Shown: in pieces, positions 38,301-50,300 of the stretch
Layout: each line of letters opens with the position of its first letter
Numbering within the stretch: the first letter of the stretch is position 1
NCBI RefSeq assembly: GCF_000003815.2
Contig: NC_049987.1
Span: 16,964,465 to 17,028,464, forward strand
Direction: 5' to 3'
Origin: Branchiostoma floridae
Lineage: Eukaryota > Chordata > Leptocardii > Amphioxiformes > Branchiostomatidae
Length of the DNA: 64,000 nucleotides
Position numbers and translations under genes: made by a program
The notes under the pieces: generated by a model
Database searches by the model: none
Told to the model about the DNA's origin: nothing
Seen by the model: only the letters and a program-made list of their open reading frames with translations

Positions 38301-41300
38301 ATTACTAAGAACAGCAATACAAAAATCTCACCTCCATTTGCATGAACTTCATACAGGCCATACACAGGCGTTGTCAACATCCGCATGTCTGGGCGGAATT
38401 TTTCCACCAAAGTCTCGATAACGGCAGCCGTTGTTGCCGTGCTGGATACGCGGATACACTTGGTGGTGACTCTTTCCTTGGAGTCTGTATCTTGGTGGAA
38501 GAAACGCATAACTCCATGGAACTCCAGGTCCTGTAAGATGAGAAACAATCCCGATCAGGCATGTATAAAGTATATCATATATTCTTATACATATTTAGTA
38601 TACACAAGTTTATTCAAGTTTACAAAAGCTAAATTTCAAGTCAAGATAGAAGGAGAAATGACATGTTAAATTTTCAATGGCTCATACAATAATGTATCAT
38701 TTATAATGTTTTTTTTTTTTTTTTGAGGCATCATTTTATGCAAAAATACATTCAAATAAACTCTACTGATATCACCAATCTTTCAAATCTAATTAAAAAT
38801 ACCATGTCCTCTGGATTAGAGAAATAATTGCATACATATCTCTTTTGGCTGCCATCCAATACCCTTGATTTGATTACTGTCCCATGGCGACAATTGCCTT
38901 GTAATATATGTGCCATAAAACGAGCACCTGTTTGGCCACAAGGCACACCAATATTTTACAACCTAACCAGCCACAATTATATAGCAAATATATCATAACA
39001 AGAACCTCCCAGGAAAACCTAGATGCTATCATTACCTAGATGCTATCATTGCAACACAGAACACAATTTTGATTTTAACTTCTCAAGCTAAATTCTTCAT
39101 AATTCCAACTTGAATCAATTTCATTTTTGTCCTTAATACAAAGCACAGTAACAGAACTTGAAGTGAATTGCCTCCAAGTGAATACATACTGTATATCATG
39201 CTCTCAAAAAGAGCTACAAACATGTAAACTAACTTCACACTGTACACAAACCTAGTAACAGTGATCCTGTATGTGAGAAAAGCTATATCTCCCATTAGAC
39301 CCCCAAAACATATGCTTTTAACTTCTAAGTGCGTGCCATTCAGTGGCCCCATTACAGAATTGCCCATGCTTGAATGCTCCAATGTCACTGTAAAAGCCAA
39401 GCAGAAACTTGATGTGGACAAGCACACAAAGGAATTTCCCCCTTTGTTCGGGCATTGCTTGGTACAAACTTCTACTTGGGTGGACAGACGTGGCACATCT
39501 AGACCCTTGCACCTGCGTAGTATAGTACTAACTGGTAGCAAAAATAACCCAAAACATTTCAGGTAAGCACAAGCATTTCCTGAAGATGTAATTAAAAGAC
39601 AACAATATATAATAGCGTGGCATGTTATCAAATGTCATTCTGCATTTGTGTAAAGTTCTGTTTACATCAACTCCAACCTCAAATTCCTTTCCTAACCAAA
39701 TTATGTCTTTACCATTCTGTCTATAGACATAAAAATTACATTTGCCATAAATGTTTCCAATGGTTTCCCACCAAATTTGAAACTTTTAATCTGTTTTTAA
39801 TAGCCTTCTTCTCTGACCCAAATGAACAGGCATCCATGGAAATTCCATGTTGCATTCCAACCCAAATTCTTCCCATATACAGACCTCTTTTCAAAGAGAG
39901 TCATTGACTTGTGGGTGAATGGTTGCCATTCAAACATCATGAGAATGCTTTACAAAAACAAAATCACTGAAAACTGCCTGGAATGGAATGACAAAGTGAA
40001 GGAGTGTCTTGTTAATTGTTTTACAAACTGCTAATAGTTTAGCAATTGGGTGCAAGTTCACATAATGACCCCCTTAGACAATGGTTGCTCCCCATGCCTA
40101 ATGAGTTGTGAATATGTACAATGTGATGCCCCACCCCCTAGGAGGTAGCCCTCTTTGTTTACATTTCAGGGTTGGAGTAAACAAAAGTGATACAGTCAGC
40201 AGTCATGGGAGATGGGCTGGGAATGTCCAGATCTACATGACATACAAATCTTGCATGCTTTTCTCTGACCTGGGCAAGAAATGCCCAACTCCAACCTGTA
40301 ACTTGTAAACAAAAACAGAAATCACAAGAAAATGTCAACAGTCCATAAATATCTAACGTCTAAATGCTGTGTTGTGGAAAACTAAAAGGTATATGTACAT
40401 ATGGACATTACAGCTTAATACTTGTAATAAAACATGTCATGAATTATGATCTCCAATGTTCACACTTTGGAGCAGTATATCTATTGACACTGTGCATACC
40501 CGGTACATGCTTGCCAATGTTCAACTTTTATGAACGTGCAAAAATATATTGATATTGCTTTCCACAATCTGCAATTGAACATAAAATTACGTAAAACTAA
40601 TTGAACATAGCACTTTGCTATATTACTAGGTTTAGTAGATAATCCTTTGAGTAAGTAGAAGTGTAAAACTTTGCGTATGAAGTCAATCTTTGGAAAAAAT
40701 GGCCATGCTCTCAAGGTCTTGGTTGTGCAACACCTGATTAAAACTAAGATTTTATGGCAAGAAATTTATGCCTGCGAAATTGTTTGAGCCAAAAGAGGAC
40801 CAACACATTTTGTACGCAATATTACAATGGTACAAATGTCACGTAACATCTTAAACTTTCCATTATCTTTCATAAGGCATAGCAATGCAAATCTACATGG
40901 TCATGCCATTTTCAAGGACACAAAAAAAAAGGTATTCACTTAGCATCCTTAGCAAGTTCACCAGTGAAATACTCAGTACTGTCTAAATTTACACGAGGGG
41001 ATTACAGTGCAATCTCCCACAAAGACACAGGCTTTCCACAATATTACCAGTACAAAAGAACACATAATTCTTCTGCACAATCTAATAAACAGCTACAGAA
41101 AACTGTATCTACCAAAGTGCCCTGAAGAGTATCAACCCTCTACCTAAGTAATAAGGGTTTATCTCTGCACAATTAATATTTGCTACCTCATTTGTCAGAG
41201 CAAAAGGTTCAAAGGGTTTACAATTAATAGCCTGGAAACTGGCCTCTGAAGTCTGATGTCACAGTTACTCTGCTGTTACTATGTGTGTCAGACGTGTACC

Positions 41301-44300
41301 TACCGTGAATGCTGGACAGTCCATGGTTATCCAACTTTTTGTTTTTACCTGTCACCATTATCTAATACAGTAGACGCCAATTAATTGCACAACGGATAAT
41401 CGCACACTTTTATTAATTGCACGAAATCCCAAAATTTTGTGGTGGTGCAGTCAAGCTTAATAACTTCGCTTTTTTGCATCATTCGGATAATTGCATGAAA
41501 TGCACTGGCAAATGGGGGGTGCAATTAAGCGGCTTCTACTGTACTGTGCAGTGTGCCATCTCCTGTTTCAAATACTGTGCAGTCCCTACGTGTTCCCTCC
41601 CATGCCGTGAATACTGTACAGCCCCCAGTTATTTCACGATGTGTGCCCTCCCCCTGCCATGACAGATGTGTGCAGTTCATGACTGGCTGGCTTACATCCT
41701 GCCACTGCCACCAAATTGAATTGACAATTCATCAAAGTCTGCTCCCAACATTGATGTAATTATGAGTCTGGACCTCTACTGTAACAGAAGTCACACCAAA
41801 CAAACATCAAATGTAATAGCATACCCGTCCCTCATGAATGGAGAACAGAAATACCCCTTGTAATATGCAAAACTAACTGTCTCAAACATTTGTTCACAAA
41901 GAAATGTCTGTAAAGTTACAAATAACACAGTGCAATTTCCTCTAATGTTTGAACTACAGCCTGAGATTTATCTAAGTGACAAAGAAAAGCACCTGTTCAT
42001 ATCAGGTTTGGTGTTGCATGGGAAGTACGGACCATTAATTTGACCAAGGTCTTCTGCAATATCATAAATAATACATACCTCTTAAAATATTCATACTCAT
42101 AACACTATGAAATAGCAACATTCTCATACGTTCAGCATCATCTTTTTAAGAGCAGAAAGAAAAGGAACGAAGCCATTGAAAGACGTCTAACTTATACTAG
42201 TCTACGGTAAAAACAAAGGTGGCAGTACTAGTTCTACAGTTACTCTGTTGTGTCTCTCCTGATTTATGACCTGAGAACATGACCCCTGATTGGTATTGAT
42301 CCTTCAACAGGGTTCATAAAGCAAGAGGGACAATCCAGTAGGGGGGTCTCTGACCCAGATCTATTCACACAATGCAGGTGGAACTGAAAAGAGGTACAAT
42401 ATTTACACTGTACCCCACTAATATCAGTATGTTCATAAAAAGGCCATACAAACTTGATTTTGTGAACAACTAATAAAGATTTTGTGACGTCACCTCACTA
42501 GTTCCTATTCAACGGGTTAGTTAGATCAGTTGAATGACAGTTACATTGTACTAATATAGTCTTTCATCTTGAAGTTCTCCTCTTAGGGGCAAAGAGTACA
42601 TTTTTCATTTGAAGCAAGTTCAAGCAACCTGTTACCAGGGACCACTTGCCTAAAAACTACCTTGAACTTATTTGGCATACTCATCAAGACCGACATATGG
42701 AAACAAATTAAATTTGTATTGCCTCATCACAAATACAGCCTTTCATTTTTGGCTACAAATTAATCACACAAATCATTTGACTTCTGGCTCATAAAGCTAT
42801 TACTGCCTACAGGGACAATCCATTCAAAATGAGGTGAAGAGAAAATGCAGCATTCTCAAAATGAACTTGAAGGAAAAAGTTTTAACACATCCTGAATGTT
42901 AGCTGCGTGCCATATTTTCTCCAATAATATCATTATAAGCAATCACTGAGTATGTCCTCTCTGAAATGTACCCGATCTGAGTTGGTATTATTTGCGAAAA
43001 AGTACCATCAGTAGTATATTCAATAGACGCTTACAGTTCAGTTCAGTTCAGACGCTTACCATCGGTACTTATTTGTAACATCATAGAAACGGAAAAGATA
43101 ACGTGATTAATTATGTGTCATTATAATAAACTTTTCCATCAATCACTGTCAGATATATTATAATGTTGCAGACAATATGATTATGAATCAATATCAATCC
43201 AATGAATAAACACAAAACAAATTGTTGATTAAAACTGTAAGAAGAGAGTTGTGAAGTTTAATCTCAAGACACACACCTTCTCAAGGCCAACTAACAAAAG
43301 GATTTCTCAGCTCTGTGGTTTTCCTTGCCCTTGACTAGTGACCCAAAGGACTGCAAACACAGTCTGAGACTACAATTAAGAATGCCCCTGATTCAAAAGG
43401 TTGAGACCCCTGTGCAATGCCTCACACAGGGGAATCACTCTTTCTTTTCTGAGACTAGAGGGAAAAGCTTGTTAGGTTTTCAGATTTTTCCCTTTTATTA
43501 ATAGGCTTTTCAACCAATAATTTTAGATTTTACATCAACCATGTACCTTCTCCATGAAAATAAAACAAATTTCTCAGGGTAACATGGAACAAAGTTATCA
43601 TGATTAAAGTCAGACAACTGTCAAGAAAATACTATAATCTAACCTCTATGGACAAAGGGTCACTTTGCCTGAAGTAGAACTGGAGGGGGTTGACTGATTT
43701 TTAACCCACATTGCTAGTGGGCAGGGCTGAAAAGGTCATGACCATCTGACCCTTGGTGCTACTCTGTGGTTACCTGGGATGACAAGTGAAACAGGTGTGA
43801 CATGGCTTACTGCAGATGTCTGCACACAAAAACCTGAGATTTCTAATTGAAATATGTTTTTTTTTCACAGTTTAACACCAATTTAACAAACTAATAGTAG
43901 TATAACAGTTTTAAGCCAATACTTCATACACTACGTGTATATTACAGATATCAGATACACATCTTTTTCTTAGTCTACTTTTGTATTGTATTGATAGTCT
44001 AAATTCCCACAATAGCTACTCAGCCTACTGGCAAAAACATTCTTGTGTCCTCTCATATTTTTCAGCATCTTAGACTTTTTTACCCCTTGAATAAACTAAT
44101 TGGGCCAAACTAATTACAAACAACTAATACCCTAGACAGAAATGTCTATAAAAAAAGACTGGTTGCCCCTACTAGTATAACCTACTTGAAAAAAAAATGT
44201 TGTATACAATTTATTTTCTACATTACAAAACAGTCAATTTTCAGATTTATTTTCAATTAGACTGAGTTCAAAAGACTTTCTTTACAGTCCAAATTGTTAC

Positions 44301-47300
44301 TCAATTGTATTTTTTCCAATACCTGACCCTCACAAGATGTTTACAACAATAATTTTTTGGTAGCTGCTTTGCATCTGAGTTGCTCCCATTGTCATTATAA
44401 TATACAACATGTTAGGCAGGTTTGCTTGTCAAGAAGCAATAGGTTTACTTGATGAATTAGCTAGTCTTTTGTTCAAATATCTACTAGTTGGTCTTGGGTA
44501 TTGTTTCTGTCTTTTATCCTTTTTACTATTTTAGTCAAGAAATTATCCATTTGAATAGGAAATTAGCTTGGTAGATGTGGTCTGCCTAAACACCACAAAC
44601 GACCACAAACGACCACAAACGACCACAAACGACTCTAATATGCAGTGTATATGGGCCAAAAACCTTGTGTGGCGCTCTGGAGACATTGTTTACACATTTA
44701 TGAATTTAAAAAAACTCAGCAAGTCCTGCGTATTCACCAGTTATTTTAAGTTAGTCCGCCGGTTTCTTACGAATCTTAGTACTGAATAATCTATATCCAA
44801 GAAAATCATCAGTGTAAGAGGAGTAAACATTCATGACAGTGTAAGTAATAAATTGGTAGTTTCCAACATCATTTTTCTAGCCACATGTTCAGATGCCACA
44901 CTTTTCTGAAGAGACAATAGAACAAAAACACCTGCTGAAGGACAAAAGAAATTAGGAGACCACATAGCTCCAGGCTGGGCAGTGAGAAGCTTTCCCACAC
45001 TATCTTTGTTTGAGGCAAGTTAATTACTAACAAGTTACTGTAAATGCAGAAATGTTCGCGGTGGATTAATGTTCGGGGCTTTTCGCGGTGACCACTTCAC
45101 CGCGAATCTTAAACCACCGCGGATATTTTTCTATTATGATATTAGATTGCAGTCTATGGTGTTACCGCGTACTTAAATCCATCGCGAAAAGTCCTTTTCC
45201 CCCTACCGCGAAATTAAATCCCCGGGAACTTAAATACATTTACAGTATATCACGTGATATTCATTATGCGTATACTGCATTTCACCCCCCCCCCCCCCTT
45301 ACAACTTTACTGAAGGTATACAACAAGACACTTGATGGAAGTCAGGTCATGACATACTGATGAATGACAGACATAGGGCACAAACCATTCCTGACTGTAT
45401 TGTTGACTTCTATCAAATCATTGTAATTTACTAATTACTTGGCTTTGTTGTAGATTGAATTCTACAGATAGTCTGAGGGTCATTCATTCCAGAAGAGAAC
45501 ACAAGGGAGGTGGAAGGATCAAGCCTACTGTGTGGTTGAAGGTTTCCTTACATTTCTCAGGAGAAAACCTACTGTTTTCCCACAGGGTAACACAGCTGGG
45601 CAAGTGATTTTGGGGCTGGCAACTCTGGCCCTTATTACAGATTACAGTTTCAGGGATGAACCTTTATGTCACACATAACAGACTTAACTTGATAAAGTCA
45701 TATTCTGGGTGAATGTGATCAAATTCAGGGAAGTAAACTGGAGATAGGACAAATTACAGGCATTCATGGGAAGGTCCTCAATGTGTGACATGTGAAGGGT
45801 ATGGAAAATGATACCGCTGATTACCTTTCAGATCAGCAGTTAGCATAAATTTGTACAGTTCTTTCTTCTTTTTCTGGAAGCTTTTATACTGGAACCTCAC
45901 AAGATTAAAGCTGACAGAGATATTCAGTACATAATCCATTCCACGTCCTGCCCCAGGCAATTGTGGTAACCTGACTGTTCCAGACACTGCTCCTACAGGG
46001 ATGCCCAAACATTCACATCATCTTTTAGTTTTATGCAAAGACAACTGTACTTTCGGAACCATGAAATGTAACATTTTAGCATATTTTCAAGTTTGCATCA
46101 AACTTTCACAAAATGGCAAATTGATTGAATAACAACTTGAGGAATAAACAAACATACAATATCTTCTTTAAATCTAAATCCCTTAATTTGTTCCATAATT
46201 CATGCTCTGGTACTTGGTATAACATGTCCTTTTGCAAAACTGCTGAATGATCTTACAAACTAAAACTAGTAAAAGAGAGGCAGTTGATTGGTATATCATG
46301 TACCTAGATTGGTTTTCAACTTTGTAGTTTGAGTTGACAGCATATCCAGAAAAGCAGCTGTCAATCCTGTGTCCAAACTTGCACTCTTCCTTCAGCAAGC
46401 ATGCAAGACATTATCTGCTTAGATGGTTCAAATAATAGTACAAAGCTTCATTCAATTCCACCTACAAAGAGTAACCACCCAAACTAATCCGAACTTCCCT
46501 CCCTTGACCTTACTAGACCTCATAAATCATTGAATTTTGCATGCCTGATTTCCCCTACAAAGTCACAATGACTCAGAGGTCAGTTCTTCACCTGTTGTAG
46601 GATGTAGTGCTTTAACTCTGGCCGGATTCCTCTCTCCTAACCCTTCATTATAGGCTCATAGCAAACAGCATGTTTCCTATTGACTGATTTCCACACAGGT
46701 CTGCACAGGAAGTACAGTCTTGAAATGAAACACAGGCTCAAGTTCTAGATTTTTGTCTATGGCATGTCCCAAAGGTTTTAAAAATAAAAACAAGTAAGAG
46801 TACACAGAAATACTTTTTGAATGTTTTACATTGAAAATTGTATGCATTAGTCTAAAGCTACAAGATGAATTAACATTCATTGAAAGCCACACATTATGCT
46901 TAATAAACATGAACACTTCATAAGGTTGATTACGTCTACCTTCACAACTTCTCACAAACATGATTAGATTAGCAGAACAGATGTTACTTCAAGGATGCAC
47001 AATACAATGTGCCTCCCACAGAACTCAAGGTAATGACGTCTTTGTCCTTGCAGGAAGAAAGACACATTTACCAAAAAGCCCTTGATACATACAAAAAACA
47101 TTCTACAGCAACTGAATTCTTCACTGAACACCCACAATATATACAAGTCAAGAGCTGCGAACATCTGTCATTTAATGTTAATAAACATCTATGAATCACA
47201 ATTGAAAAATTTATGGCTTTACGTCATTCTATTACATCATATACTAACGTAAGTGGGGTGATTTTCTATCAGTGATAATTTCTACAAATCCTACAATACA

Positions 47301-50300
47301 GTAACAAGGTCTGGCTGGTACAGTACTTTTGTGTTGTTTGCGGATTGTCAGTAGTGAGGAATGTACTTCCTGTGGGGGACTTCTGTGATTGACATAGCAG
47401 GGGCAGGATGTATCTGAATGGCCAAACGATCAGTCATGGTGATGTTATGTGTAATTTGGGACTTTTAGACCAAGAAATTACAACTCTCCTCAAGCATTTC
47501 ACTTCCTTACATGATTATCCTACAGGCTTACTTTGAATCTTCCAGATGCCCATGCTTTTTCCATGAACAGAAAACTCTGAGCACTGACACCTACTTTCAC
47601 CACCTAACCTCAAATTAAAAATCTTGATAAAAATTTGTTTGATCTCAAAAATTTCCCCCACAAGAGAAAATTGTAACAACCAATTTATGAATTGTTAACT
47701 GATTCATAACATTCGTCCATACAAACAAACCTTCAGCTGCTAGGAAACAAAAAAGCCAAGTTACACTGGAAAAGGTAATGAATTGTCAGCTATCAACAAA
47801 TAGAGGTTGAAGTCAGGGTTATTTCTGGTGTACATGTCTGACCCTGTCCCCATCCACAGGAATGTATGATGTCACAGATAGCCCCACCCTTCTGGGACAA
47901 ACACACCATCACTTCCAAGCAGATGTTAGTAGGGACAAATGTTTTCTGACTGCAGGCATCCACCTTTCTCTGATAGGTTTAGAAGGGCTGAGGTGAGATT
48001 GAAAGCCATTGCCGTTTTATTCCCAAAATCTGGTTGGTGGAGCTAAAACAATAGCTATCAACAAAGTTCACACCAAAAATCTAAATGTTTGTAGTTTCTT
48101 TCCTATTTTCCTTTCGATTCGAAAAGTTGGTGCCATCAGCCATCCAATCTTGTTTCTTCACTATCTATCATATACCAAACTGTGGGTTGAGTAAACAAAT
48201 CATATAAACATCAGTCAGGATTAACAAACAACAGTTTAGTATTACCCACATGTAAATAAATCCCCCTGACCTACCAAGAGTGCCAAACACCAGCATCACA
48301 CCAGTACACACTTGTCTATTTGTTGCTATGTTTGGACATGCTGATAATAATATCTGGTGTCAGCCTGGGAAAAAACTTTGAGGACACGAGCTCACAATTT
48401 GGTCTTGTGGGTAGCAATGCTACTTCTGAAAACACACTGACACAGATCCAAACACACTCGATGGAGTTCATGGTACTGGTGTGGGCTGCTAATGTGTTAT
48501 CCTTTTCTTTAACAGATGTACGGATTCAATTAGTGCTTATATAATGAAACAGAACTTGACCTGGATGCTTGATGGCTATGAACAAGGACAATACACAACT
48601 CTCTAGACAGTAACGTCACCTGTGATTCTCATTTGTACAGAACAATGGCTAGCCTTATACTTATCTGACTGTACAGTATGTTCCCTTTCACTTTGACAAT
48701 GTGTACATTCATTGTCAAGGGGAAGGAGAGCTTCAGCTTTGTCAGAATGTGTATAGTCCTCACCCAAAATCAACATTACTGGACAGGAGAAGAAACACTG
48801 GAGCTTTGTTTGTACTGAAGAGAAAGGAAGTTTTCAAGAATGAAATCCTATTGTGACTATCAGGCATACTATTTTCATTTTTTCTAGGATGTTCCAAAAC
48901 ACACTTAATTTAAAGTGGTTTCAAGCAGCTTGCCTTTAGCTGGACAGAAGGAATAAATGACCAAACCTAAACAATCCTTGGGCAGTCGCCCCTGAATACA
49001 GAAAGTCTCACGCAGGATTAGGTTTTGATCCGCTCATCCCCTAAAACTTTGTTCAACTATTCCAGTGTCCCTGAGACTAGATTTATAAAAAGTTAAGACA
49101 TTACATATGTAAGCAGTACACCTAGCTGCCTGTATCATAAGTACAACAGTCTCTCGGTTTGGCTTTGCGAACAACAACAGTACAGTTTATAACCAATATG
49201 CATCAAGATATGTGGCATAATAATTTATGTAAACATCTCTGTATGAAAAAAGATTTTATTCACATGAAGACACTTAATTCAAAATCAACAACCACGACAT
49301 AATTTAAATAAAATATCCTTAGCTAAGCTGCTTCCAATGTTCCATTCCACATATTCAATATCATTTCCAGATACAAATCATTTCGACATGAGCATAAAAA
49401 TTGGTCACAACCCATGCAGCTGTGCTTTTAATTGAGCACGAAATGTTGGCAGATATTCAAGACCTTGAAAGAAATTTCAAAAGTATGTATGCCCCACTGC
49501 AATGGAGAAAACATGCCAACCTATCACGCCCAAATATATAGGCTACGCCCCTCCAGATGTCAACTTGTAACCTCTATGTTTGTGCCACCATGCATACATG
49601 AAGACAAAAGTGCCAGAAAAAAATGCCAGACTGTTTGTGATGAATAAAATAATAGACTTGTATCTAACAAATAAATAATCTATACCAGTCCAGAAAAGAA
49701 TAAGAAATAGCCACTATTTATGATTTTTTTTCATAGCTGATTTTAGACGAGATACTCCGACAAAAAGCTTACAATTCTATATGCTGGGTTGACGATGTGT
49801 AATATTTTTTGGGCTACTATATGACCAGACCAATCATATTCATACATGTGTCAGTTGATCAACATATGTATGCATTTATACAGAAAGAAAAACATGCCAC
49901 ACAACATGATACATAACTCCCTAACAGCCTTAGGATACCTTCAATACCAATAACTGACATCATCAATTAATCATTGACTGCAATAAAAAGGTTCAATAAA
50001 ACTGGATCCAATAAAAAACCTTTACAGTTAACAATAGAAGTTGCTTGCATAATGTGAAAGGGCCAAAGGGGCGGTGTAGTATTTGATGACAATAACCAAG
50101 GAACTCACTGCTTGCAAAATTCATCCCGTCATTCATATTTTTCTTATTCCCAAGATTATGGTAGTTGACACTGCACAGGCTATAGAACATGAATTATATC
50201 AAACTATTATGATATCACTGATATCAGACTTTTTCAAAGTTCAGTCCAGGTTGTGCTCTAATTCCATTACTTCATAATCAATACTAGTACTGCCCTAATA

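Larger units (their letters stand above)
32383..38331 (-). other. afadin intron 2 (5.9 kb)
   Basis: No exon recognised. Holds TTAA-ended fold-backs at 33442-33519 and 36668-36738 and the TA-flanked MITE at 37533-37731. Confidence 0.7.

Noticed and set aside
39083-39631. 182-codon minus-strand open frame
   Set aside because: AT-rich, hydrophobic chance frame within afadin intron 1; no homology, splice or repeat signal.
44568-44789. 73-codon open frame with TTNDHKRPQTTTND
   Set aside because: It is a read-through of the GACCACAAAC minisatellite and flanking dispersed repeat.
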